From: Spirochaetales bacterium
Lineage (GTDB): Bacteria; Spirochaetota; Spirochaetia; DSM-2461
Assembly (NCBI GenBank): GCA_016936115.1
Contig: JAFGPQ010000179.1
Span: forward strand, 1-58,697
DNA length: 58,697 bases
Direction of reading: 5' to 3'
Shown: positions 16,328-24,841 of the stretch, piece after piece
Layout of the letters: every line of letters starts with the position of its first letter
Numbering within the stretch: the first letter of the stretch is position 1
The notes under the pieces: generated by a model
What the model saw: only the letters and a program-made list of their open reading frames with translations
The model's database searches: none
Told to the model about the DNA's origin: nothing
Translations under genes and position numbers: made by a program

Positions 16328-18259
16328 ATGAAAGAGACAGTTATCAATATGCTTACCCAGGCAAGGGAAAAATACTGCGACATGCCCTATGTCTGCCAGA
16401 AACTCGGTCCCGGAGAGGGGATGTGGAAGGAGTGGAGTTTCGGCGAAGTGGACAGGGAGTCGGACCTCTTTGCCGCGGCCCTCATCAAAAAGGGATTCCG
16501 TCCGGGGGAATCGATAGCTCTCCTTTCCGAAGGGCGTTATAACTGGGTGATCGCCGAATTCGGAATCCTCAAAGCCCGCTGCTGTTCGGTGCCCCTCTCT
16601 TCCAAGCTGAAGGAGGGGGAGATTCCCTTCAGGCTGAATCATTCCGAATCTAAGGGGGTCATCGTTTCTGAGTATACCTTCGAACAGGTCCTCCTGATGA
16701 AAGAGAAGCTGGATAGGACCCCCTTTTACATCGTACTGAGCGATGATACGGATCTGACCGATCAGCTTGGTGCCAGATTCGGCCTGACCGAAGGGGAGGA
16801 TTTCATCCGCTATGCCGATTTCATAACTGCGGGAGAGGACTGTTTCCGGGAAGTGGAAGGGGAACTGCTCTCCCGCATAGAGAGCATCGACGAGAAGGAT
16901 ACGGTCACCATCTCCTATACCTCGGGAACCACAGGCAACCCTAAGGGGATTATGCTCACTCACAGAAACTACTGGGTGAACAGCCATGATGCGGTTAAGG
17001 TGGTACAGATCCCCGAGGGCGTAGGCTCTCTGATCATCCTACCCCTGGATCACTCCTTCGCCCACACCGTGGGAATCTACATAAGCCTGCTGCGGGGGCT
17101 CTCCATGAGCTTCATTGATAACAGGGGAGGGGGGATGGCCGCTCTGAGGAACCTGACCGGCAACCTGAGGGAGAGAAATCCCTACTTCCTGCTCACCGTG
17201 CCCGCCCTTTCGGGGAATTTCATGAAAAAAATGAAAGAGGGGATCGCTTCCCAGAGCCCCTTCGTGCAGAAAATATTCGAAAGCGGTCTCAAATGGGGCA
17301 TCAGGATAAACGGGAACGGCTTCAATCGCACCCCCCTGTCCGACCGGATTCTCGGCTTTTTCCCCTATAAGCTGGCGTCTCTTCTGATCTTTCCGAAACT
17401 CCGTCAGGTCTTCGGTGATTCTCTCCAGTTCTGCGTGGGAGGCGGAGCCCTGCTTGAGATTAAGCAGCAGGAGTTCTACCGGGCCATCGGATTACCCGTT
17501 TATCAGGGATACGGTCTGACCGAAGCGGCTCCCATCATCTGCGCCAACTCCCCCGAGAAGGCGAAGTTCGGCTCCTCCGGGGTGATTTTGCCCTCTATTG
17601 AGTGCCGTATCATGGAAGATGAGAACGGGGAGTGCCCTCCGGGAAAGGCCGGTGAAATCGTGATACGGGGCGGGAACGTGATGAAGGGCTATTTTAAAAA
17701 CCCGGAAGCCACGGCGGAGGTCCTGAAGGGGGAGTGGCTCTGGACGGGAGATCTGGGATACCGGGACCAAGACGGATTCCTGGTTGTCACAGGGCGGGCC
17801 AAGGCGCTGCTCATTTCGGCGGACGGGGAAAAGTACTCCCCCGAGGAGATAGAGGAAGCGGTTATGAATGCCAGCGATCTGGTAGATCAGATCATGGTAT
17901 ACAATGATATGAGAAAATACACCGTGGGCCTGATCGTCCTGAACGGCGGGAGTGTGGCAAAGCTCGTGAAAGAGAAGGGTATCGCCAACGCAGGAGAGTT
18001 GCTCAAAGCCGTCCATGATTCGATCTACTCCTTCAAGGGGGAAGGAAGAATCTCCCCGCTCTGGGTGCCCTCCACCTTCGCCCTGATAGAAGAGCCCTTT
18101 TCGGAAGATCAGGGACTTATCAATTCCACCCTGAAGCTCGTACGGCACAGGGTGGTAGATTATTATAAAGAGAGAATTGAGGGTATGTACGGCGGCGATG
18201 AGGGGACCGATTTCTTTAATGAAAAGAATCTGAACGCCGTAGAGAAATTCCTGAAGTAG
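16328..18259 (+). CDS. AMP-forming acyl-CoA ligase (long-chain type)
   Basis: This 643-residue member of the ANL adenylating superfamily has the P-loop-like motif YTSGTTGNPKGIMLTH (about 196-211), the A5 motif YQGYGLTEAAP (about 391) and the A7/A8 region TGDLGYRDQDGFLVVTGRAK (about 472). These enzymes activate a carboxylate as acyl-AMP and pass it to CoA. Length and motifs suit long-chain fatty acids, but the substrate is inferred. The A10 region that carries the catalytic Lys is not easy to place by eye. It starts at ATG after AGGGGGG and a clear promoter, and stands alone; the next genes are on the other strand. Confidence 0.88.
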   Translation: MKETVINMLTQAREKYCDMPYVCQKLGPGEGMWKEWSFGEVDRESDLFAAALIKKGFRPGESIALLSEGRYNWVIAEFGILKARCCSVPLSSKLKEGEIPFRLNHSESKGVIVSEYTFEQVLLMKEKLDRTPFYIVLSDDTDLTDQLGARFGLTEGEDFIRYADFITAGEDCFREVEGELLSRIESIDEKDTVTISYTSGTTGNPKGIMLTHRNYWVNSHDAVKVVQIPEGVGSLIILPLDHSFAHTVGIYISLLRGLSMSFIDNRGGGMAALRNLTGNLRERNPYFLLTVPALSGNFMKKMKEGIASQSPFVQKIFESGLKWGIRINGNGFNRTPLSDRILGFFPYKLASLLIFPKLRQVFGDSLQFCVGGGALLEIKQQEFYRAIGLPVYQGYGLTEAAPIICANSPEKAKFGSSGVILPSIECRIMEDENGECPPGKAGEIVIRGGNVMKGYFKNPEATAEVLKGEWLWTGDLGYRDQDGFLVVTGRAKALLISADGEKYSPEEIEEAVMNASDLVDQIMVYNDMRKYTVGLIVLNGGSVAKLVKEKGIANAGELLKAVHDSIYSFKGEGRISPLWVPSTFALIEEPFSEDQGLINSTLKLVRHRVVDYYKERIEGMYGGDEGTDFFNEKNLNAVEKFLK

Positions 18260-18271
18260 GAGGTCCGGGGG

Positions 18272-18595
18272 TCAGCGCCAGGTGCGGATGAGTTTTTTCA
18301 GGGGCAGGACCGCGGACATATTGGCTCCGTCCGAGTACTGGAGTCCGAAATTGACCAGATTGTCCTCCCGACGGACCCACCTGACCGTCCCCCGCACGTA
18401 GAACGGCTTCAGCCCGAGCATATCGTCGGGTATGATTTTCACATTGACCTGTTCCCCCCCGGCGATTTCCGGCCGGCCGAACAGGGATATCTTCATTCCC
18501 TTCCCATTGATATCCCTGATCTGGCCGCTGTGCCCGTTGGCAAAGGCCCGGATGAAGCACCGGTCCCTTCTGGCTGCTCTGGTTAGTTCATTCAT
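18272..18595 (-). CDS. Small PilZ-like domain protein
   Basis: This 107-residue protein is almost entirely one PilZ-type beta barrel. The second c-di-GMP motif appears as RDINGKGMKIS, with Asn in place of the usual Ser, and an Arg-rich stretch (RAARRDR) precedes it where the RxxxR motif belongs. Ligand binding is therefore plausible but uncertain. The protein is predicted cytosolic. It overlaps the upstream HATPase gene by 8 bp, so the two proteins are likely made together and may act together. Confidence 0.75.
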   Translation of the reverse strand: MNELTRAARRDRCFIRAFANGHSGQIRDINGKGMKISLFGRPEIAGGEQVNVKIIPDDMLGLKPFYVRGTVRWVRREDNLVNFGLQYSDGANMSAVLPLKKLIRTWR

Positions 18596-19112
18596 TCCAT
18601 CTTATTCCCATGGTGACGATAGTGCCGTCCGTTTCCCCTTCCCGGTAGGTATCCGATTTTTCACCGTTCCTGTGAAACAGGAGGGAGAACGTGTCCGCCA
18701 GCTGACGGGCTGTCAGAAGGCCCATACCGAATCGGCGGTATTCGTATTTCTCCCGGTACCGCTGAAAGGAGAAATCCTCCGTATTCACTTTTTCCGGAGG
18801 CAGAAGATAGTTATAGGGCAGTTCCGCCGTATTGAACCCGCCGCCGTAATCGAGTATCTCTATGCTCAGCAGCTCATCACCGGCGGATACCTTCACCCTC
18901 ACCGGCCGGGAGCTGATCCCCTTTTCCCGATGGGCTCTCAGGGAGTTGTTGACCAGTTCCATGGTGGAGTAATAGATGTGCTCCTCCAGCTCGTGGGAAA
19001 TCCCGGAATCCACCAGATTAATGCATTTTAATATTGCATTAAGAGGCGCTTTATCCGATATATTAAAAATGAGGCTCCGGTACATTTCGTCTTTGTATTT
19101 CAAATAACGCAT
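18588..19112 (-). CDS. HATPase domain protein, anti-sigma-kinase-like
   Basis: This 174-residue protein is a stand-alone GHKL ATPase domain. The N box is ELVNNSLRAH, the G1 box DYGGGF and the G2 box RFGMGLL. There is no histidine phosphoacceptor and no membrane segment, so it resembles RsbW/SpoIIAB-type anti-sigma kinases or the HATPase part of a split kinase. A TATAAT lies about 15 nt before the ATG on the minus strand. It overlaps the downstream PilZ gene by 8 bp. A sigma factor or anti-sigma antagonist partner is not visible nearby. Confidence 0.82.
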   Translation of the reverse strand: MRYLKYKDEMYRSLIFNISDKAPLNAILKCINLVDSGISHELEEHIYYSTMELVNNSLRAHREKGISSRPVRVKVSAGDELLSIEILDYGGGFNTAELPYNYLLPPEKVNTEDFSFQRYREKYEYRRFGMGLLTARQLADTFSLLFHRNGEKSDTYREGETDGTIVTMGIRWNE

Positions 19113-19157
19113 AATCGGTCACTCACTATTATATCCTAGATTTTAAGGAAATCCACA

Positions 19158-22031
19158 ATGTTTTATCTTTATGTCCGAATATATTCCCGTTCACAGCTCA
19201 TGCAGCTGGAACCGGAGTTGATGAAAGACTTGAACGTCAGACTGAGGAAATTCAATGCCAACCGGGGGGGGATCCCCTATCCCGGCGTGGAAGGGCTTTT
19301 CCGTTATGCGGCGCTCTATCACGAAACATTGATCAAAGCCATAGAAGCGGCAACCCTGTGCCATGATTATCTCTGGGAAAAAAGGGAAGCCCTTGACGGA
19401 TTCAACATCATACTCACGAAAATGGATCGAAGAGACTACGATCTTCCCAAGGCTATGGAATATCTGGTCTATCAGATTATCGAGGACGGAGGAATCTGGG
19501 TCGATCCGGACTGTGTCGATGAAATCAGTGAGATCCTTTTCCTTGAAAAGGAGACTTGCCTGTACAGAATGACGGGACACAAACAGAGCGAACCCACCCC
19601 TTCGGAACGTTACGCCCGCATTCTAAGCAATTCCCCTGTACAGAACAGGATCACACGATGGATAGACGGGAATGATAATACCCTGCTGCTCCTGCGGGGC
19701 GAAGAGGGATCCGGGAGAAGGCTGAATCTGGAGCAGGCTCTGAATCTTTATCTGGGTAAGGAGAGTCAGTCCGTCATCCGTCTGCGGCTCAACGGGGAGA
19801 GAGACTACATATACGATCCCTTTATGGACAGTCTGTTCGCAGAGAGGGGAGAGGGGTTTTCCGATGGGGAAAACGGTTTTCTTGATGATCTGCTGCAGGG
19901 CAAGATGCTGGGGCGCTGCTCCGATTTCTTTGCGGATGATTTTGAAGAAGCCTATATTCAGTTCCTGAAAGAAAAGAAAAAGCGGGCGGATTTTCAGTCC
20001 CAGCCCCTGTATCTCATAATCGAGGACGGTGAGAAATTCTCTATTCAGAGTAAACGTTTCCTTGACCGCATACTCCGTATGGAAGAGTTCCGCATCATTA
20101 TCATTACCTCGGAAGAGAATCCCAGTTTCGTTCCGGAAAGAAAGGAATTAAGTGAAATCACTTTTCCCGCTTTGACAGGTGAAGAAGCTGCCGCCCGGTT
20201 GAGACTGGCCTTTCCCCAGGTCGAATGGGACAGAGAAAAAAGGGAACAGCTCGAAAAGCTCAGCCGCTCAAATCCGGAACAGCTCTTTTTCGCCGCCTGG
20301 CTCCTTTCGGGAGGGGAGTGCCCTGAAAGCGGGGGGGATATGCGGCTGCAGCTCATCGACAGACTGGATGATGAGGAGAGGAGGCTCTTCTATTTCATAC
20401 TCATCGGGCAGGGGCTGATCCGTCAGGATATCCTCATAAGGCTTTTCTCTTCCGTGGATGAGGAGTTTCTCGTCACCGAGAGAATCCGCCGGCTGCTTTC
20501 CCTTCAGCTGGTACGGTGTAACAGCCGGGATGAACTCTATGCGGCGGTAACCGATTACCCGGTGGAAGGGGAATTGAAGAAGAGTATTGTAAAGCAGGTC
20601 ATAGGACAGCTGAGCGAAGAAGAGACCATACATCCCTTCCGGTATTTTGAATTTCTGGAAAAGCAGAGCGTCCTGGACGAAGCCCTTCATTATCTCAAAA
20701 GTATCATGACCTGGCTGATCAATAACGGATTTCACAATAAGGCGCAGAGTCTCATTAAGATCCCCCCCTTCTCCGGTAGGGATATAGACAGGGAATCCCG
20801 GGACACCCTGCAGAATCTCCTGGTGTCGAACCGGCTCCGTCTGGCTCTTCAGGACCGGGAAGGTTCGGAATTGGCCGAGCTGGTCTCCGGGGGGCTGCTC
20901 TCCCTTGTCTCGGAAAGAGGGGAATTCGCAGAGGATTTCTTCATACAGCTATCCCGTTATTTCTACTGCCGGGGCAATACGGAACAGACCGTGAATTATG
21001 CGAAAAACGCCCTCTATCTCTTCCAGAAACAGGGAAACCATCTGGGGGAAGGGCTGGCCAATATGGAGCTTGCCTTTGCCTATCTGGGGCAGAAAAAAAT
21101 TCAGATGGCCATGGATTACTTTGAAATCGCCAGGCGTATCAGTTACCAGATCGAGGATAACTACACCCTTATCACCGCCCAGACATTCAGTGCCCTGACC
21201 GCATTCCTGTTCGGAAACATATCCAAATCGGAGGATATCATCACCCAGACACTGGTGCTGTCCGAGCTGAACGGATGCCGGCGGAGGACTTTCTTTCTGA
21301 ATTTCCTGGCCGGCAGGATTCAGTTCGAATACGGCCATTACAAAGAGGGGGCGGAGCTGTTCGAAAAGTGCTGGAGGGAGAGTGAAAATATTGATATGAA
21401 CGGGGGAAGGGAAACGGCCCGAAGGTGGATCGGCCGCTGCCTGCTCTACCAGGAAAAGAGGCGGGATGCCTTCAGGTGGCTGGATTCGGAGGACCAATCC
21501 CGGGAGGGATTGTTTATTCTGGCGGAAGCGGATTTCATGGTCTCCCTGTATGAATCGGCCCTGAAACGTCTTGAGCAGGCTCTGGATACTCCCCATGACA
21601 GAACTCTCAGCTATACTGAACGGGACATCTGGTGTGACGGTTTCATGCCCATTGAGGGAAGACTCTCTTCGGAGGAGCAGGAAGAGGATGTGCTGACCCG
21701 TCAGATTGAAACGCTCTACAGTTATATTCTGGCCCTATCCGGGAGACATGAAGAGGGGGCCCGGTTCTTCCCCAAAGGTCTGAACCAGGACGACTATCCC
21801 TTCAAACCCTACTCCTATCAGTACAGCTACATCTATTTCACCATACTTAATGTGGGTGAGATAACAGCTAACAGCGATGATCACCGGCTGGCGGCCCTGA
21901 GCAAGGCCATCGAACGGCTTCATTCCCGGGGCGGCCGTTTTGATAATCAGCATAAGAAGCTGGATTTTCTCAATAAGAACTGGTGGAATAAGAAGATAAT
22001 GGACGAAGCCCACAAGAAGAAATTCTTTTGA
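19158..22031 (+). CDS. Large STAND-like NTPase with degenerate P-loop and TPRs
   Basis: This 957-residue protein has no signal peptide. Residues 1-150 form a helical domain. Residues 165-370 look like a STAND/AAA-type NTPase core: a hydrophobic strand with LLLLRGEEGSGRR where Walker A should be, and LYLIIEDGEKFS as Walker B. The Walker A Lys-Thr/Ser pair is replaced by Arg-Arg, so ATP hydrolysis is doubtful. About 560-800 is a run of TPR-like helical repeats (for example LANMELAFAYLGQKK). This layout suits a signalling scaffold. AAGGA lies 8 nt before the ATG. It is followed directly by the tRNA-Met promoter. No exact family was recognised. Confidence 0.72.
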   Translation: MFYLYVRIYSRSQLMQLEPELMKDLNVRLRKFNANRGGIPYPGVEGLFRYAALYHETLIKAIEAATLCHDYLWEKREALDGFNIILTKMDRRDYDLPKAMEYLVYQIIEDGGIWVDPDCVDEISEILFLEKETCLYRMTGHKQSEPTPSERYARILSNSPVQNRITRWIDGNDNTLLLLRGEEGSGRRLNLEQALNLYLGKESQSVIRLRLNGERDYIYDPFMDSLFAERGEGFSDGENGFLDDLLQGKMLGRCSDFFADDFEEAYIQFLKEKKKRADFQSQPLYLIIEDGEKFSIQSKRFLDRILRMEEFRIIIITSEENPSFVPERKELSEITFPALTGEEAAARLRLAFPQVEWDREKREQLEKLSRSNPEQLFFAAWLLSGGECPESGGDMRLQLIDRLDDEERRLFYFILIGQGLIRQDILIRLFSSVDEEFLVTERIRRLLSLQLVRCNSRDELYAAVTDYPVEGELKKSIVKQVIGQLSEEETIHPFRYFEFLEKQSVLDEALHYLKSIMTWLINNGFHNKAQSLIKIPPFSGRDIDRESRDTLQNLLVSNRLRLALQDREGSELAELVSGGLLSLVSERGEFAEDFFIQLSRYFYCRGNTEQTVNYAKNALYLFQKQGNHLGEGLANMELAFAYLGQKKIQMAMDYFEIARRISYQIEDNYTLITAQTFSALTAFLFGNISKSEDIITQTLVLSELNGCRRRTFFLNFLAGRIQFEYGHYKEGAELFEKCWRESENIDMNGGRETARRWIGRCLLYQEKRRDAFRWLDSEDQSREGLFILAEADFMVSLYESALKRLEQALDTPHDRTLSYTERDIWCDGFMPIEGRLSSEEQEEDVLTRQIETLYSYILALSGRHEEGARFFPKGLNQDDYPFKPYSYQYSYIYFTILNVGEITANSDDHRLAALSKAIERLHSRGGRFDNQHKKLDFLNKNWWNKKIMDEAHKKKFF

Positions 22032-22062
22032 GGGAAAAAAAGAAAAAGTTTTTAACAGGTTG

Positions 22063-22091
22063 TTGACAGAAAAGTAGATTATCGCTATATT
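22063..22091 (+). promoter_or_regulatory. tRNA-Met promoter
   Basis: TTGACA (22063-22068), a 17-nt spacer and TATATT (22086-22091) lie 15 nt before the tRNA. The GCTATATT core is the same as in the tRNA-Val promoter. Confidence 0.82.
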
Positions 22092-22106
22092 AGGGAAGCT
22101 TTTTTT

Positions 22107-22179
22107 GGTGGCGTAGCTCAGTCGGTAGAGCAAACGGCTCATATCCGTTCGGTCAGGGGTTCAAATCCCTTCGCCACTA
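22107..22179 (+). tRNA. tRNA-Met (anticodon CAT)
   Basis: This is a 73-nt cloverleaf. The acceptor stem GGTGGCG/CGCCACT has a G-T pair at the end, the D stem is GCTC/GAGC, the anticodon stem AACGG/CCGTT has loop CTCATAT giving CAT, and the T stem AGGGG/CCCTT has loop TTCAAAT. The initiator marks (C1-A72 mismatch, GGG/CCC anticodon stem) are absent, and the GTAGCTCAGT start resembles elongator Met. A tRNA-Ile with modified CAT cannot be excluded. No CCA is encoded. Confidence 0.93.
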
Positions 22180-22185
22180 TATTTT

Positions 22186-22211
22186 ACCGTCCCTTCGGGG
22201 ACGGTTTTTTT
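22186..22211 (+). terminator. Intrinsic terminator after tRNA-Met
   Basis: An 8-bp stem, ACCGTCCC (22186-22193) with GGGACGGT (22198-22205), is closed by a TTCG tetraloop and followed by seven T residues. It ends just before the SET-domain gene. Confidence 0.92.
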
Positions 22212-22241
22212 ATGGATGTCCCCATGAGTCAGGAAAAGGTA

Positions 22242-22841
22242 ATGATAAGGACCGGAGAGGCGGAGTCCCTCTTTCGGAGCCTTGCGGTAAATTTCATCTC
22301 CCGATCCCGCCATTCAGTCCGTTTATCCCCCCGCTTCCATTACGGTAACTCGCCCTATTACAGGAACAACCGCAGGGAATTCGACGATCTGACTCTCCGC
22401 TATTCCCGGGAGATCCTTCATGAGACTTTTGCCACCGCTACCATAAGAAAACTGGGTGATACCCTGGGACGGGGGCTTTTTGCCGAATCACCTCTGCAAC
22501 CGGGGGATTTTATCGGCGAGTATGCCGGCCTGATAAACTACGCCTCCCGCTGCCGTCCCGTAAGGGATGACCGGGGAGGCTTTGCCACGGATTATGCCTG
22601 GACCTATCCCGAGAAAAGGGGATGGAGGGCTCTTGAAGTGAACGGCAGGGATTGGGGAAATGAATCCCGATTCGTCAATCACAGTTTTACTCCCAACTGC
22701 CGTATGGAACATACCCTGGTGGAAGGTCTCTGGGTCCTTTTCTTTGTGGCGGACAGGGTGATCGCGGCGGGGGAGCAGCTGACAGTGGACTACGGTGAGG
22801 AGTACTGGACCGGAGGATTCCGGGAATTAATGATCATTTGA
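22242..22841 (+). CDS. SET-domain protein (putative lysine methyltransferase)
   Basis: This 199-residue protein has a clear SET domain: GRGLFAESPL then GDFIGEYAG (N-SET), NESRFVNHSFTPNC (the NHS/pseudoknot core that binds SAM), and GEQLTVDYGEEYW (C-SET with the catalytic Tyr). SET domains transfer methyl groups from SAM to protein lysines. In bacteria they are scattered and often ascribed to horizontal transfer. I chose ATG at 22242 (AGGA with a 7-nt spacer); ATGs at 22212 and 22224 sit at the edge of the tRNA terminator with no ribosome-binding site. Immediately downstream of a tRNA gene is a common insertion position. The target is unknown. Confidence 0.88.
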   Translation: MIRTGEAESLFRSLAVNFISRSRHSVRLSPRFHYGNSPYYRNNRREFDDLTLRYSREILHETFATATIRKLGDTLGRGLFAESPLQPGDFIGEYAGLINYASRCRPVRDDRGGFATDYAWTYPEKRGWRALEVNGRDWGNESRFVNHSFTPNCRMEHTLVEGLWVLFFVADRVIAAGEQLTVDYGEEYWTGGFRELMII

Positions 22842-22914
22842 GCGATTAAGTCTCATTTTCCCGTCGGTAATGACGAAGATATAACAGAGAACCAGGAATT
22901 TTCGGGAGTTATTC

Positions 22915-23376
22915 ATGTCAAGATATATCCTTTCTGCTATACTGTTCTGTGTGTCCCTGACCCTCTTTGGGGGAACCGTTATGGTGGAGACCGTGGACAA
23001 TGGTTTTCTGGGAGACCTGGAACAGGAAAAGCAGGATGCCATAGTTCAGATGGAGACGGGAGTAATGGAGGCCCTTTTTGACGGGGGACATCTGTTTTTC
23101 AATATGTATACTTCCAATGGGGAATTGGATGCTGCAAAAAGTCGGAATTCTCTGGATCAGGCGAAGCGTGCGGGTGCCGAATGGTTTATCCGGCTTCAAT
23201 TGGGGGATGAGGAGCTTTTCTACTGGTTCTATCAGCTCAGGGACTTTGACTTGAAAAGCGAAGGTTCGATCAAAAGGGATGAGATCGATCCGGATAGGGA
23301 TATGTCCCTGGAGGAGTTCTTTTTCGCTGCGGGTAACAGCGCGGCAAAGGGAATCCTCACATACATGGACCGGTAA
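22915..23376 (+). CDS. Small exported protein of unknown function
   Basis: This 153-residue protein begins with a signal peptide (about residues 1-19, SAILFCVSLTLFG) and GGGAG lies 6 nt before the ATG. The mature part is acidic and mixed alpha/beta, with an ARG-free run of Phe/Tyr residues around FYWFYQLRDFD. The C-terminal helix (LEEFFFAAGNSAAKGILTYMD) resembles the end of small periplasmic or outer-membrane assembly proteins, but no family was recognised. It is followed after 12 nt by the SPOR-domain gene on the same strand, so the two may share a transcript. Confidence 0.6.
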   Translation: MSRYILSAILFCVSLTLFGGTVMVETVDNGFLGDLEQEKQDAIVQMETGVMEALFDGGHLFFNMYTSNGELDAAKSRNSLDQAKRAGAEWFIRLQLGDEELFYWFYQLRDFDLKSEGSIKRDEIDPDRDMSLEEFFFAAGNSAAKGILTYMDR

Positions 23377-23388
23377 GCAGGAGAGTTT

Positions 23389-24834
23389 ATGAGAAAGTTA
23401 TGTATTAGTCTGTGCTTGTTCGCAGTCGTCACGTCGTTCAGTTTCGCGCAGAATGCCCTGTGGGCGGGAAATGCGGCCCGGGGGAACGATGATTCCTTTC
23501 CCGCTTCCATAAGAACTTCCGGCAAAAGCGCCGGTATTTCCCTCGCCCTGCCCGAAGGAACCCTGGTTCAGGTGAAAAACCAGAAAAACGGACTGACCCG
23601 GGATATCACTATAGTAAAGGGGCAGGGGAAGCCGGGAATCTTTATCCTTCTCAATTCAGCTGCCTCGGATGCTCTGGATATCCATTCGGGCGAAGTCATT
23701 ATGGTGGAAATTGAAGAGAAGAAAGCGGTCAGCAATCCCTTTCTCGACTATTCCGCCGATCCCGATTCCTTTAAAAAGAATCTCAATGAGGAATTCGTCG
23801 CCTCCCCGTCGGAAGATCCGGACAATACGGCCTCCGTTGATGTGACTGGCGAAATGGACCGCTTAGGATACGGTCCCGAAGAAGTGGCAGCTGATGAGGA
23901 ACCGGCTTCTGAGCCCGATACAGCAGTAGAACCTGCCCCTGCGGTGGAAACGGCATCGGATGTAACGGAAGAACCTCCTGTCGCTGCGGTAGAAGAACCG
24001 GTTATTGAGGCTCCCCCCGTTACCGACGACAGGGCATATGAAGACATTGTCATTGCGGACGGTTCCGAGACTTACGATGCGGAACTTGACTATACACCGG
24101 AAGAAGCGGTGCCCGAAGAGGAGCCGGTGGAAACATTTCTTTCCGACAGCATAAGCATACCCGCGGATACAACCGAAGAGCCGGCAGTTGCGGAAGAGCC
24201 CGCTGCTGTGGAAGAACCGGCAGAGGTGGCCGCCGCCGCGGAAGAGCCGGCAATAGACCCAATAGTCACGGAAGTTCCCCCTGAGGAAGCGGTGACGGAA
24301 GCTCCGGCGGAGACGGTTATCGACCCGGGCCGGGTTATTTACTTTCTGGCACCCGCCGAACTGAGACCTCCCGAACCGGTAGAAGAAACCCCCGTTCTCA
24401 CAACCTGGGATGAAAATAGTGTAGAAACGGACACTGCGGTGAATGATACCGCCGAAACCGTAAACGCAGAAGAAAATACCCCATCGGAAGATGTCTTGGT
24501 TCTTAACGGGACAACTCCTGCCGAAGAGGACATCACCTTTGTGCCCCAGTATGTGGCTTCGGATGATCTTAAAGCCTTTATGAAGGAGACTCTGGATGCG
24601 GGTTCCCGCTATGTTCAGGTGGCAAGCTTCGGGAGGGAATCTCTGGGTGATATCTATAACAACATGGTTTCCCTACAGGAAGCCTTCCCCTATCTGCCTC
24701 TGCTTCTTCTACCCGGGAATGACGGGAAAACATTCAAGCTGATGGTGGGACCCGTCTCCAGAGATGAAGTGGGAATCCTTATCTATGCGATGAAGGCCCG
24801 CGGGTTCAGTCAGGCCTTTCTTTCAAGGGAGTAG
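23389..24834 (+). CDS. Exported SPOR-domain protein, RlpA-like layout
   Basis: This 481-residue protein has a signal peptide (ending SFAQ), an N-terminal double-psi-barrel-like domain (about 25-110, with LPEGTLVQVKNQKNGL), a Glu/Pro/Ala-rich linker of about 260 residues made of irregular EEP units, and a C-terminal SPOR domain (about 405-481, RYVQVASFGRE and FKLMVGPVSRDE). DPBB plus SPOR is the layout of RlpA, a septal peptidoglycan lytic transglycosylase. Here the ASYYG and DRGP motifs of active RlpA are absent, so this is probably a non-enzymatic relative that binds denuded septal glycan. AGGAG precedes the ATG. The acidic linker should span the periplasm. Confidence 0.78.
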   Translation: MRKLCISLCLFAVVTSFSFAQNALWAGNAARGNDDSFPASIRTSGKSAGISLALPEGTLVQVKNQKNGLTRDITIVKGQGKPGIFILLNSAASDALDIHSGEVIMVEIEEKKAVSNPFLDYSADPDSFKKNLNEEFVASPSEDPDNTASVDVTGEMDRLGYGPEEVAADEEPASEPDTAVEPAPAVETASDVTEEPPVAAVEEPVIEAPPVTDDRAYEDIVIADGSETYDAELDYTPEEAVPEEEPVETFLSDSISIPADTTEEPAVAEEPAAVEEPAEVAAAAEEPAIDPIVTEVPPEEAVTEAPAETVIDPGRVIYFLAPAELRPPEPVEETPVLTTWDENSVETDTAVNDTAETVNAEENTPSEDVLVLNGTTPAEEDITFVPQYVASDDLKAFMKETLDAGSRYVQVASFGRESLGDIYNNMVSLQEAFPYLPLLLLPGNDGKTFKLMVGPVSRDEVGILIYAMKARGFSQAFLSRE

Positions 24835-24841
24835 GTCTATT

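Noticed and set aside
23880-24320. Possible tandem DNA repeat in the SPOR gene
   Set aside because: It is an irregular GAAGAGCCG-type codon run encoding a Glu/Pro/Ala linker, not a precise repeat unit.
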